The notes under the pieces: generated by a model
What the model was told of the DNA's origin: nothing
Seen by the model: only the letters and a program-made list of their open reading frames with translations
The model's database searches: none
Program-made: the position numbers and the translations under genes
Shown here: piece by piece, positions 1 through 7,923 of the stretch
Layout of the letters: the number at the start of each line of letters is the position of its first letter
Numbering within the stretch: the first letter of the stretch is position 1
NCBI GenBank assembly: GCA_002509405.1
Contig: DAVO01000015.1
Span: forward strand, 1 to 39,561
Length of the DNA stretch: 39,561 nucleotides
Direction of reading: 5' to 3'
Source of the DNA: Methanomassiliicoccaceae archaeon UBA72
GTDB lineage: Archaea > Thermoplasmatota > Thermoplasmata > Methanomassiliicoccales > Methanomethylophilaceae

Positions 1-690
1 GGAGTTGCACCGTGCACCGCCATGGTGTTCGTATGGAGCGCCCTGACCAAGGGGGACCCTGCATACGCGTTGGTGCAGGTATCGATAAATGACCTCATTA
101 TCCTGATATTGTTCATCCCCTTGGTTCAGCTATTACTCGGAATAAACAATGTCACGGTCCCCTGGGATACGCTGGCGTTTTCTGTAGTATTGTTCGTGGT
201 CGTGCCTCTGGTCGCAGGTGCGGCAACGCGCATCCTGATGATAAGAAAGAAGGGCATCGAATACTTCAACGGAAAATTCGTTCCGAAGTTCGGCGGGATA
301 ACCAGCGTCGGCCTTCTGCTCACGCTCATACTGATATTCTCTTTCCAGGGAGACGTAATATTGGAACAGCCTCTGTTTGTTCTTCTGATTGCTGTTCCAC
401 TGGTGTTGCAGAACATGATCTCCTGGAGTCTTACTTACGGTCTTTGCATCTGGACCAGACAGCCGCACAGGATTGCGGCCCCGGTCTCGCTGATAGCCGC
501 CTCTGACTTCTTCGAGCTTGCGGTCGCCGTGGCTATAGCTCTTTTCGGACCCGGCTCGCCGGTCGTCCTGGTATGCACGGTCGGGGTCCTTACGGAAGTA
601 CCGGTGATGCTTCTACTGGTGAAAATCGTGAACAAGACAAGAAACAAATTCCCGCGGGACAGCAGTGAGAACACGAAAACGATAGTGTGA
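1..690 (+). CDS. acr3: Arsenite efflux permease Acr3, C-terminal part (5' end outside the window)
   Basis: The reading frame is open from base 1, so the N-terminus lies upstream of the window. The first residues, GVAPCTAMVFVWS followed by LTKGDP, match the signature of the Acr3 (ArsB-2) arsenite carrier family; the Cys of this segment is the conserved transport cysteine. The remaining 220 or so residues hold about six hydrophobic segments and end in a short charged cytoplasmic tail (KTRNKFPRD). Acr3 exports arsenite across the plasma membrane using the proton motive force. It heads an apparent operon with arsM and arsC, with 38 bases to the arsM ATG. An ATG at base 22 is internal to the conserved motif and is not the start. 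Confidence 0.9.
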   Translation, partial: GVAPCTAMVFVWSALTKGDPAYALVQVSINDLIILILFIPLVQLLLGINNVTVPWDTLAFSVVLFVVVPLVAGAATRILMIRKKGIEYFNGKFVPKFGGITSVGLLLTLILIFSFQGDVILEQPLFVLLIAVPLVLQNMISWSLTYGLCIWTRQPHRIAAPVSLIAASDFFELAVAVAIALFGPGSPVVLVCTVGVLTEVPVMLLLVKIVNKTRNKFPRDSSENTKTIV

Positions 691-728
691 GAATTAATCA
701 TAAAGCAATAGAACTTCAGGTTGATTTC

Positions 729-1517
729 ATGAAAGACAAAGAAGAAATTAGAGAATCGGTAAGAAACGATTATTCGAAAGTGGCAAAGGGAGAATCCAAA
801 GGATGCTGCGGAGGGGGGATCGGATGCTGCAGCCCCATTGAAATCAAAGAGACGTCTCTGATGATAGGATATTCGGAAGAAGACCTCGATGGCATTCCCA
901 CAGGGGCGAACATGGGTCTTGGGTGCGGGAATCCGATTGCGATCGCCTCTCTGAAAGAGGGAGAAAGAATTCTCGACCTGGGAAGCGGAGGAGGTTTCGA
1001 TTCTTTCCTGGCCAGAAGAAGGGTCGGGGAGACCGGACTGGTCATCGGCGTCGATATGACGCCGGAAATGATCAAGCTTGCAAGGAATAATGCAAAGAAA
1101 AGCGGCTTCGACAACGTGGAATTCCGCCTGGGAGAGATAGAAAATCTACCTGTCGCGGATTCCTCCATTGACGTTATCATATCTAACTGCGTGATCAACC
1201 TTTCTCCGGACAAAAAGCGCGTCTTTGAAGAAGCATACAGGGTTCTAAGGAGGGGTGGCAGGCTTTCCATATCCGACGTGGTCGCCACGGCGGACATCCC
1301 GGAAGAAGTCAGAAACGACCTGTCCAGCATTTCGAAATGCATCGCAGGAGCGGAGCAAGCGGACAGGCTGGAAGATATGTTGAAGAAAACAGGTTTCATC
1401 AATATACGAATAGTTCCCAAGGACAACAGCAGGGAGATCATAGGAAGTTGGGAACCGGGAAGAAACGCAGAAGACTTTGTCGCTTCATATATCATCGAAG
1501 CGGAAAAACCGGAGTGA
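729..1517 (+). CDS. arsM: Arsenite S-adenosylmethionine methyltransferase ArsM
   Basis: A 262-residue class I methyltransferase with the SAM-binding loop ILDLGSGGGFD at residues 81-91. It carries the ArsM cysteines: Cys66 in GLGCGNP, Cys154 in SNCVIN and Cys204 in CIAGA, which correspond to the three As(III)-binding cysteines of characterised ArsM enzymes. An extra N-terminal cluster, Cys26, 27, 33 and 34, is common in prokaryotic ArsM. The enzyme methylates As(III) stepwise and can yield volatile arsines. I chose the ATG at 729 because homology starts there; a GTG at 687 would add 14 residues and overlap acr3. It lies between the efflux pump and the arsenate reductase, so the operon offers both export and methylation. 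Confidence 0.92.
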   Translation: MKDKEEIRESVRNDYSKVAKGESKGCCGGGIGCCSPIEIKETSLMIGYSEEDLDGIPTGANMGLGCGNPIAIASLKEGERILDLGSGGGFDSFLARRRVGETGLVIGVDMTPEMIKLARNNAKKSGFDNVEFRLGEIENLPVADSSIDVIISNCVINLSPDKKRVFEEAYRVLRRGGRLSISDVVATADIPEEVRNDLSSISKCIAGAEQADRLEDMLKKTGFINIRIVPKDNSREIIGSWEPGRNAEDFVASYIIEAEKPE

Positions 1518-1530
1518 AGGAGCTATACAC

Positions 1531-1932
1531 ATGATGGCAAGACCGAAGGTTGCTTTCATATGCATACATAATTCCTGCCGTTCCCAGATAGCAGAGGCGC
1601 TCGGCAAATATTATGCGGGAGACGTATTCGAAAGCTATTCCGCAGGTACGGAGATAGATTCGTCCATCGACAGCGACGCTGTGAGGCTTATCAAAGAGAT
1701 ATATGGCATCGACATGGAGAAGACCCAGTATCCGAAAACCGTTGACGAGCTTCCGAGAATCGATATCAAGATATCTATGGGGTGCGGTGCATCATGCCCT
1801 CGCCTTCATGCCGATGCTTCGGAAGACTGGGGGCTGGAAGACCCCAGAGGAAGAGGCGATGAAGCCATAAGAGCGGTTATAAGATGTATCGATCTGAAGA
1901 TCAATGAACTGATGGACCGCCTTCGGCAGTGA
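1531..1932 (+). CDS. arsC: Arsenate reductase ArsC, low-molecular-weight phosphatase type
   Basis: A 133-residue protein of the LMW protein-tyrosine-phosphatase fold. The P-loop CX5R is Cys11 to Arg17 (CIHNSCR), and a second cysteine pair, Cys85 and Cys89 in MGCGASCP, would form the resolving disulfide of a thioredoxin-coupled enzyme. The WGLEDP segment near residue 100 is typical of this subgroup. It reduces arsenate to arsenite, the substrate of both Acr3 and ArsM. The start at 1531 has AAGGAG 8 bases upstream; a second ATG follows at 1534. The gene is 13 bases after arsM, last in the operon. Confidence 0.9.
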   Translation: MMARPKVAFICIHNSCRSQIAEALGKYYAGDVFESYSAGTEIDSSIDSDAVRLIKEIYGIDMEKTQYPKTVDELPRIDIKISMGCGASCPRLHADASEDWGLEDPRGRGDEAIRAVIRCIDLKINELMDRLRQ

Positions 1933-2007
1933 ATCTGCTACCTGAAATGAAAACGCTTCCCGACTTGTGCCAGATACATCATCCCCGATAAATCGGCCGC
2001 CGCGTCA

Positions 2008-2098
2008 TATATAGTCAGGGCATCGCATCGGGGCCCACATGATCCAGCCATGCGATATGAGACCTACGAGATACGGATTGCCTAACGGGATTACTTGA
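2008..2098 (+). promoter_or_regulatory. Orphan TATA-like box with a possible leaderless 19-codon ORF
   Basis: TATATA at 2008-2013 lies in the 158-base gap after arsC. About 27 bases downstream an ATG at 2039 opens a 19-codon frame that ends at 2098, overlapping the 3' end of the oppositely oriented cupin gene. I do not recognise the peptide. It may be a small protein, an antisense or non-coding transcript, or chance. Nothing else stands out in this gap. Confidence 0.2.
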
Positions 2099-2750
2099 CC
2101 AGTATCAGGAGCATCTTGAACCTGGTCACTCCTTTTACCGAGTGCGGTACTCCTTTCGGCATGACTATGGAATCGCCTTCCTTGAGACGGAACTGCTTAC
2201 CGCCGATGACGATCTCCCCCTCTCCGTCCAAAGCCACCACGAAAGCGTCTCCTGGAGCAGTATGCGAGTTAAGGCCTTCGCCCTCATCGATAGCTATCAC
2301 AGAAAGATTCAGATTGTCCCTCTTCACGAGGGTCAGATTTACAACCTGGCCAGGACGGTATTCCACCATCTCTTTGGCAGCCATCTTGGTCGAAACATCG
2401 ATGTTCTTGATCAATTCCCCTTCCATGGGAAGTAATATGCTTGCATACTTAGCTGGTTTTGTCGCGGAGATCGTCACATCGGTTTCTTCAGGGATGATAT
2501 AGACCTCGCCCGCGGATATATCGGCGGGAGGTTCCGAACCTATGTGCAACAACCCGGTAAATGCCAGTATGATATTCTGAAATGGGGCCTTCATCTCGCT
2601 GATCTCCTCTCCCTCATCCAGGAAATACACGTAGATCTCGGCCGATTGAGAATAAGACACGCCGTAGCTTATGGTTTGCCCCTTACCTTCCGAAACAAGG
2701 TCCTCCAATCTGAATAATTTTGAATAACCGACCTTCCTGAAAGCCGACAT
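2091..2750 (-). CDS. Bicupin protein (two cupin domains), function unknown
   Basis: A 219-residue protein with two beta-barrel cupin domains. The first (about 25-110) is degenerate. The second (about 150-219) has the cupin motif 1 region (LNSHTAPGDAFVVALDGEG) and motif 2 (GDSIVMPKGVPHSVKG), but with only some of the usual metal-binding histidines. Many such proteins bind a small ligand or metal, but the substrate cannot be read from the sequence. A TATA-like box at 2774-2781 is about 28 bases before the ATG, so the mRNA is probably leaderless. It faces away from the ArsD-like gene, whose start is 96 bases away. Confidence 0.7.
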   Translation of the reverse strand: MSAFRKVGYSKLFRLEDLVSEGKGQTISYGVSYSQSAEIYVYFLDEGEEISEMKAPFQNIILAFTGLLHIGSEPPADISAGEVYIIPEETDVTISATKPAKYASILLPMEGELIKNIDVSTKMAAKEMVEYRPGQVVNLTLVKRDNLNLSVIAIDEGEGLNSHTAPGDAFVVALDGEGEIVIGGKQFRLKEGDSIVMPKGVPHSVKGVTRFKMLLILVK

Positions 2751-2773
2751 ACGGGCGATATGGGCTTCAGAAA

Positions 2774-2781
2774 CAATATAC
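2774..2781 (-). promoter_or_regulatory. TATA-like box of the bicupin gene
   Basis: GTATATTG on the minus strand, centred about 28 bases upstream of the ATG at 2750. This spacing fits an archaeal TATA box that directs a leaderless transcript. Confidence 0.4.
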
Positions 2782-2818
2782 TTCGTTGTTAGCGTATTTT
2801 CAGGAAATGTTGTAAAGG

Positions 2819-2826
2819 TAAAATAT
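2819..2826 (+). promoter_or_regulatory. TATA-like box of the ArsD-like gene
   Basis: TAAAATAT centred about 24 bases before the ATG at 2847, with no Shine-Dalgarno sequence in between; consistent with a leaderless transcript. Confidence 0.4.
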
Positions 2827-2846
2827 GCCTAACACTGTACCCGTTC

Positions 2847-3227
2847 ATGGACAACATACTTACAGTTTTTGATTCAGAAGGCGCACGTTCCAAGCACCGT
2901 TCCGATTATAATAGGTTCAAGAAGTCCATTAATGCCCTTGCAAAGAACGGCATCGAACTGAAGTATGTGGACTGCGGAACAGCGGCCGACGTCACAGGAG
3001 GCGGAGAGGCCCAAGATATCGTAAAAACCGAGGGCTTCGATTCCCTTCCGATTGCAGAATACAACGGTGTGGCGATAGCCATGGGCGAATATATTTCGGA
3101 CCAGGACCTTGCAGACTTCCTTAATGTTCCCGACGGGGTTCTGAGCGTCGACCGCTCGAAGCCTCCTGCGCTGAACGAACTGGGACCGTCATGCTCATGC
3201 GGCTCCGGCGGAACGGTTCCGAAGTGA
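2847..3227 (+). CDS. ArsD-like thioredoxin-fold protein lacking the vicinal cysteines
   Basis: A 126-residue protein that resembles the ArsD metallochaperone family in length and pattern: an N-terminal strand LTVFDSEGAR, a helix, a strand after NGIEL, the segment FDSLPIAEYNGVAIAMGEY and the closing helix ISDQDLADFL. ArsD normally carries Cys12-Cys13 (and Cys18) to take up As(III) and hand it to the ArsA ATPase. Here that stretch reads SEGARSKH without cysteine. The only cysteines are Cys43, Cys116 and Cys118, the last two in a C-terminal SCSCGSGG tail. No arsA is in the window. It may have changed its ligand or its metal site. The match is by pattern only. Its stop codon directly abuts the stop of the convergent regulator gene. 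Confidence 0.5.
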   Translation: MDNILTVFDSEGARSKHRSDYNRFKKSINALAKNGIELKYVDCGTAADVTGGGEAQDIVKTEGFDSLPIAEYNGVAIAMGEYISDQDLADFLNVPDGVLSVDRSKPPALNELGPSCSCGSGGTVPK

Positions 3228-4517
3228 TCAAAGTACTTTCCAGGACCCTGAACGGCGGCTTCCGATTCTGACCAGGGAACCGTCCGACTTGAGGTCTGAG
3301 ATATGGCGTTCTACCTGACGCCTGCTCAGGCCCATCATTTCAGACAATTGGCCTACGGTGACGTTGCGATCCGAGGAGATCGCCTCCAATATCCTTTCGG
3401 CCTTGGGGCCCCTCTCTGCTCTGGGAGCGCCCCGTCCGAATACAGAAACCTTTACTGTACCGTATCTGTGGTCCTCTTCGATGATGGCTTCGTATCCCGC
3501 AGCATCGATCTCCGATATTGCCCTGCCAAGACCGCGGCTTGGAGATGCCAGGCTAAGTAGCTTTGCGACTGCCGGATTCCTGCGGTCCTTGGCACCCTTC
3601 AGCGACTGCTCCCGCCCCGCACGGAAGATCCCCGAGTTGGATATCGTAAGCTTGCCTCCAGTTAATTCCACCGACACTCCGTCACCGAAGTTGAAATCGG
3701 AATGTGCCAGCGCATTGATTATCAGCTCTTTGGCAGGTCCCGATATCTCCGGAAGACGGAAGTCTATCGCATCTGAGACCTCCAGATAATAATCTGCAAT
3801 GTTACCCGTCCATCTTCCATCCTCCGAGTCCAAATATTTTTCATCGTCCCAGTAGCGAAGGCGATAGCCCGGAAATGCGGATGATGCTGTGTAATAATCT
3901 GAAAAGAGCACTGCTCCTGCGTTCGTAGGTCTCAACCACCCGTTCGAATCGGCTGCAGAAGAAGTTAGCAATAGGAACTCGTCGTCGCTGCGTCCCTCCC
4001 ATATGTGGCCCTTGCTTTTCAAGGACTTTCTGAAGGCTTTAACAGAGTCGGTTCTGATGATCGAAATATCAAGGCACGTGGGCTCCGTGTCGGAGCCTGG
4101 GCCCATACTGTCCCTGATCATCGATCTGATGATCTCTGAACCGCATCTTACGGTCTTACCCTCTGACCTTACGAACGTGCCTGTTTCGCAAGAATCACCG
4201 ATGAATACAGGCCTGACACACCTTTCGGCGGACGGGACTTTCACGTTGAAACCGTCTGGAGTTTTTACGATATCAGATTCCATAAGGATGTTGGAACTTA
4301 CAACAGAACGGTCGAAAAGACCCCTTCTTATATCGTCCATAGCCTCGTCCGAGTCAGAATCGAAGCTCCCTTTGTTGACGACCCTTATGGATCCGCCGCC
4401 CGAATTCGCAAAGGCTGAATAATTTTCCCAGAATTTCAGGGGAAGGCAGTTCTGCAGGGGCATACTCTCTGTTCCCATCCCCTCCGGCCGGCTGGCCTTA
4501 CCTTCCGCGTAGCGCAT
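3228..4517 (-). CDS. AlbA_2 (Schlafen-like) / HATPase / winged-helix transcriptional regulator
   Basis: A 429-residue protein of the COG2865 type. An AlbA_2-like domain fills the N-terminal third (ENYSAFANSGGGSIRVV, about residues 31-47). A HATPase_c_4-like domain follows: PAKELIINALAHSDFNFGDG, then LTISNSGIF, RRNPAVAKLL and SRGLGRAISEI. The C-terminus (about 370-429) is a winged helix-turn-helix (VGQLSEMMGLSRRQVERHISDL) with a basic end. Such proteins are annotated as predicted transcriptional regulators. The regulated genes are unknown, but the gene's own AT-rich upstream region carries repeated GACATT motifs, which suggests autoregulation. The ATG at 4517 is the only good start. Confidence 0.8.
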   Translation of the reverse strand: MRYAEGKASRPEGMGTESMPLQNCLPLKFWENYSAFANSGGGSIRVVNKGSFDSDSDEAMDDIRRGLFDRSVVSSNILMESDIVKTPDGFNVKVPSAERCVRPVFIGDSCETGTFVRSEGKTVRCGSEIIRSMIRDSMGPGSDTEPTCLDISIIRTDSVKAFRKSLKSKGHIWEGRSDDEFLLLTSSAADSNGWLRPTNAGAVLFSDYYTASSAFPGYRLRYWDDEKYLDSEDGRWTGNIADYYLEVSDAIDFRLPEISGPAKELIINALAHSDFNFGDGVSVELTGGKLTISNSGIFRAGREQSLKGAKDRRNPAVAKLLSLASPSRGLGRAISEIDAAGYEAIIEEDHRYGTVKVSVFGRGAPRAERGPKAERILEAISSDRNVTVGQLSEMMGLSRRQVERHISDLKSDGSLVRIGSRRSGSWKVL

Positions 4518-4759
4518 TTACGCATCCCGAAATAACAATATCAATTATAGAATATAAATCTACCGATTATAGTGTCATTTTAATAACATAATACTAAATT
4601 GTTTATGACTTATTAAAGACATTATTAGTGACATTTTTTAATTTATTAATGTCATTAATATGTATTATGACAAATTATTTCTTAACAATATCCATTTTCC
4701 GCGACCTTGGCATTGCGTAATTTGAAAAGAATCAAGTATAGCACCGTTATTGACGTGAC
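4518..4759. promoter_or_regulatory. AT-rich intergenic region with a cluster of GACATT/AATGTC motifs
   Basis: This 242-base gap between the divergent regulator and aminopeptidase genes is far richer in A+T than its neighbours. TGTCATT or TGACATT-like elements occur near 4573, 4605, 4618, 4629, 4648 and 4667, on both strands, several about 11 to 22 bases apart. The one at 4645-4659 is a perfect 7-bp inverted repeat (ATTAATG-T-CATTAAT). A minus-strand TATA candidate lies near 4549-4557. The simplest reading is an operator array for the adjacent regulator, perhaps also controlling the aminopeptidase gene. Confidence 0.45.
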
Positions 4760-6172
4760 ATGGATGAAGAAAAAACCAAAGGCCAACAACTCGCTGAAGA
4801 GCTGTTGATGAAGCCCAAGGGACTTGGGGAGATCGACAACTCCATTCTTGGAGAATCAACAGATTTTTGCGAGGGATACAAGAAGTTCCTTTGTAACAAG
4901 ACCGAACGCGAGATCGTCGACTATACTGTACCCATCCTCGAGTCCAGGGGGTACACTGAGTATGTGAGAGGCAAGAGGTACTCTCCCGGCGACAAGTTCT
5001 ACATGAACAACCGCGGGAAAGGCCTCCTCATTGTGACCATGGGCTCCAGGCCCGTTTCCGAAGGGATGCGCATAGGAGTGAGCCATATAGACAGCCCCCG
5101 GCTCGATTTCAAACCCAACCCGCTTTTCGAGAGCACCAGTATGGCCTACTTCAAAACCCACTACTATGGCGGAGTCAAGAAGTACCAATGGTTCGCAATC
5201 CCGCTTTCGTTGCACGGTGTCGTCTGTAAAAACAACGGCGAAACCGTGAAGATATGTATAGGCGAGGAAGAGGGCGAGCCCCAGTTCTGCGTCACGGACC
5301 TGCTTCCTCACCTTGCCAAGAATCAGATGAAACAGCCTGTCGCCGAGGCCTTCAACCCCGAGAACTTGAACATACTGATCGGGTCATGGCCCTACAATGA
5401 TGAAAAGGTCTCCGACAAGGTAAAACTCAACATGATGAGCATCCTGTCCGAGAAGTACGGCATTTCAGAGAAAGACTTCCTTTCCGCCGAACTTTGCGCC
5501 GTTCCTGCCGCCAGGCCCATCGACCTCGGCCTGGACAGGTCTATGGTGGGAGCCTACGGCCAGGACGACAGCGTCTGCGCCTACGCCAACCTGATGGCTG
5601 AACTGGATGCAAAAGATCCGGAGTACACTACCCTTACTGTGTTCGCCGACAAGGAAGAAACTGGGTCGGATGGAAACACGGGTATGCGCTCGTTCTTCTT
5701 CCGGGACTTCATGGAGGACCTCGCCGACACTTACGGCCTGAAGGTACGTCACATACTCCAGCGGTCCATGTGCCTCTCGTGTGATGTGAACGCAGCGATA
5801 GACCCAGCATTCATGGAGGTCTACGAACCGGCCAACTGCTCATATCTGGGCCGCGGCCCGGTGGTCTCCAAGTACACAGGGTCCGGAGGAAAGTATTCTA
5901 CAAACGACGCCTCCGCTGAGACCATGAGCTTCCTTCGCAGCATCCTCGACGGAGCGGGAATTCCCTGGCAGGTCGGGGAGCTGGGTAAGATCGAGGCGGG
6001 AGGCGGTGGAACCATCGCCTCGGAGATCTCGTTGCACAACCTCGACACGGTGGACATGGGGGTTCCGGTCCTTTCCATGCACGCACCTTTCGAAGTTGTA
6101 TCCAAGGCAGACGTTCTGATGCTTTACAAGGCCATCAAAGCGTTCTACGAGTGCCCGAAACAGAAACCATGA
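4760..6172 (+). CDS. M18-family aspartyl aminopeptidase
   Basis: A 470-residue metallopeptidase of family M18, close to the usual length. The di-metal ligands can be seen in order: His109 in GVSHIDSP with the following Asp111, Asp in GAYGQDDSV, the catalytic Glu pair in DKEETGSDG, Asp in SCDVNAA and the final His in LSMHAPFE. Family members are cytosolic homo-oligomers that release N-terminal residues, preferring Asp and Glu, from peptides. The ATG at 4760 follows a short GTGA element. The gene is alone on this strand and ends just before a strong inverted repeat that it shares with the convergent ubiE. Confidence 0.9.
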   Translation: MDEEKTKGQQLAEELLMKPKGLGEIDNSILGESTDFCEGYKKFLCNKTEREIVDYTVPILESRGYTEYVRGKRYSPGDKFYMNNRGKGLLIVTMGSRPVSEGMRIGVSHIDSPRLDFKPNPLFESTSMAYFKTHYYGGVKKYQWFAIPLSLHGVVCKNNGETVKICIGEEEGEPQFCVTDLLPHLAKNQMKQPVAEAFNPENLNILIGSWPYNDEKVSDKVKLNMMSILSEKYGISEKDFLSAELCAVPAARPIDLGLDRSMVGAYGQDDSVCAYANLMAELDAKDPEYTTLTVFADKEETGSDGNTGMRSFFFRDFMEDLADTYGLKVRHILQRSMCLSCDVNAAIDPAFMEVYEPANCSYLGRGPVVSKYTGSGGKYSTNDASAETMSFLRSILDGAGIPWQVGELGKIEAGGGGTIASEISLHNLDTVDMGVPVLSMHAPFEVVSKADVLMLYKAIKAFYECPKQKP

Positions 6173-6177
6173 AACAT

Positions 6178-6202
6178 TTTTCCGGCCTCGACGGCCGGAA
6201 AA
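6178..6202. terminator. Bidirectional hairpin between convergent genes
   Basis: TTTTCCGGCC, a 5-base loop, then GGCCGGAAAA: a perfect 10-bp inverted repeat whose outer arms supply a short T run on either strand. It sits 5 bases after the aminopeptidase stop and 6 bases before the ubiE stop, so it could end transcription from both sides. Confidence 0.6.
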
Positions 6203-6208
6203 CAAACA

Positions 6209-6955
6209 TCATGCTTCTTTAGAAGCAACGTAGATGTTCACTGCACCAAACGACCTGACATAGCATCTGGCGTCTTTGAACCCGGCCTTCCTGAAAATTT
6301 CGACCATTGCCTCCCCATAAGGGAAACCTTCGATCGAAGAAGTAAGCCAGTCGTAGGCCGGTTGCCTTCCGTCTATGGCCATTCCCTTGTCGTACTTGCG
6401 GCCGTAGTGAGGTATCACATGATTCATATAGAAGTTGTAAAAAGGCTTGACGAGCCTGTTGCTGGGCCTCGCAAGCTCTGCGACCACGCACCTGCCTCCT
6501 ACCTTGAGCATCCTGTGCATCTCTCCCACGGCTTTCGGGATATCGGTGACATTCCTGAGCATATATCCGGATGTCACCGCGTCGAACGTACCGTCGGGCA
6601 TCCTTATGTCCAATGCGTCGCCCACGACGAACTCCACATTTGTGATCGCAAGTTCGGCCATCTTCTTTTTCGCATGTTCCAACATAGCAGGGGTTATATC
6701 CAGCCCTACGACCTTTCCGCCGACCGCCTTACTCGCAACAAGGAAAGCTATCTCTCCGGTCCCCGTGCCTACATCCAAGCATCTTTTACCCTGAATATTG
6801 CCAAGCTTCTTCATCATGAACTTGTGCCAGCGCTTGATCATTCCCATTGACATGATGCTGTTCATCTCGTCGTAGTAGGATGCGATCTCTGTAAAAACAT
6901 CCTTGACGTAAACTTCCTTGCCGTCGAATTGGTTGCCAAGCTTTTCGTCGTCCAT
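6209..6955 (-). CDS. ubiE: UbiE/MenG-type methyltransferase
   Basis: A 248-residue class I SAM-dependent methyltransferase of the UbiE/COQ5/MenG group. The SAM loop is CLDVGTGTGEIA (about 59-70), the acidic strand-2 motif is VVGLDITP, and the family signature SGYMLRNVTD is at 129-138. The family methylates the ring carbon of prenylated quinone precursors. I chose the ATG at 6955 because it overlaps the stop codon of the upstream menA gene (TGATG); an in-frame extension to 7024 has no homology. The coupling to menA implies that its substrate is the prenylated product of that enzyme. The ring could be a quinone or, in a methanogen, a phenazine; the sequence does not say which. Confidence 0.82.
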   Translation of the reverse strand: MDDEKLGNQFDGKEVYVKDVFTEIASYYDEMNSIMSMGMIKRWHKFMMKKLGNIQGKRCLDVGTGTGEIAFLVASKAVGGKVVGLDITPAMLEHAKKKMAELAITNVEFVVGDALDIRMPDGTFDAVTSGYMLRNVTDIPKAVGEMHRMLKVGGRCVVAELARPSNRLVKPFYNFYMNHVIPHYGRKYDKGMAIDGRQPAYDWLTSSIEGFPYGEAMVEIFRKAGFKDARCYVRSFGAVNIYVASKEA

Positions 6956-7872
6956 CAAATCAGCACCGGAACAACTGACACGCCTATTAAATAACCTATC
7001 GCGAGCAACCCGCCGAAGTGCCAATTGTGGCTGAACGCCTCGGGTACGAGCATGAAGCTGGACTTTTTGTCCTCGGGAGCCTTAATAGAGTTGATGTAAA
7101 GATTACGATAATCGATGAGGGCGACGAAAGCCAGAGCGCAGGCCCATGGGACCGCTCCGATCACTATCGCCACAACCAGTACCGGATAGCACATGGCGTT
7201 AACCGTCCGGTAGAACCTGAGCGCCCCTTGGTAGCTCATGTGCCCGGAAAGCGTCCCTACGTTGGCCTCTTTGTCACTGTAGTAGTCTCTCGTCTCGTTC
7301 CCGCTCAGGACTCCCATGATCGTAAAGGCATTCGGAAGCCCGAGGATGATTGCTTCCAAAGAAACCGCGCCGGCCATTGTATAATAGGTCCCCGCAGGCA
7401 TCAGTACGCCCATCAAAAAGAATGTGCTTATCTGGCCCATCGCCTTGTATTTGTATGCGACACCAAGTGTGTATGAACCTGCGCCCAGTATGCCCAGTAT
7501 ACCGAATGCAAGTATTCCCCATCCTATGTACCAAATGAAGACTGTTCCTATCAAGGCTGTGATTGCAAGGCATGCCAGTCCTGCTCCCAGGATCTGTTTC
7601 GGCTTCATTTTTCCTGAAACCAGCTCAGGGGAACGTGGATGATTCTCTTCCGTGTCCGTGCCTTTGACGAAGTCCCCATAAGTGTTGAGCATGTTGGCCG
7701 CAGACTGTAGCAGTATTCCTCCGGCCAGAACCAGTATGAAAATCCACCAATTGAAGAACCCGTCGTTGAATGCCACGACGCCTCCGAGCACCACCGGTAC
7801 CACCGCTCCGTGGAGGGTCCAGGGCCTGAACGCGTTGTACCATCCCGCTTTCACGGGTGCAACCTTCGCCAT
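6955..7872 (-). CDS. menA: MenA-like UbiA-family membrane prenyltransferase
   Basis: A 305-residue polytopic membrane protein of the UbiA superfamily with about eight to nine transmembrane segments. The first Asp-rich motif is NMLNTYGDFVKGTD (60-73) and the second is DYYSD (196-200) within GNETRDYYSDKEAN, the layout of MenA-type 1,4-dihydroxy-2-naphthoate prenyltransferases. The enzyme transfers a polyprenyl chain from its diphosphate onto an aromatic acceptor. I prefer the ATG at 7872; a TTG at 7890 would add six residues. It overlaps ubiE by one base. No other menaquinone genes are in the window, so the aromatic acceptor is unknown. Confidence 0.82.
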   Translation of the reverse strand: MAKVAPVKAGWYNAFRPWTLHGAVVPVVLGGVVAFNDGFFNWWIFILVLAGGILLQSAANMLNTYGDFVKGTDTEENHPRSPELVSGKMKPKQILGAGLACLAITALIGTVFIWYIGWGILAFGILGILGAGSYTLGVAYKYKAMGQISTFFLMGVLMPAGTYYTMAGAVSLEAIILGLPNAFTIMGVLSGNETRDYYSDKEANVGTLSGHMSYQGALRFYRTVNAMCYPVLVVAIVIGAVPWACALAFVALIDYRNLYINSIKAPEDKKSSFMLVPEAFSHNWHFGGLLAIGYLIGVSVVPVLI

Positions 7873-7923
7873 GTTTCGGTGCGTACGCAATCCTTTTACA
7901 TAACTTTAACCTGACACATTGGC

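Noticed and set aside
770..1495. 241-codon minus-strand open frame opposite arsM
   Set aside because: It lies wholly opposite a gene with clear ArsM motifs, has no recognisable domain, and its low-complexity serine-rich translation is typical of an antisense shadow.
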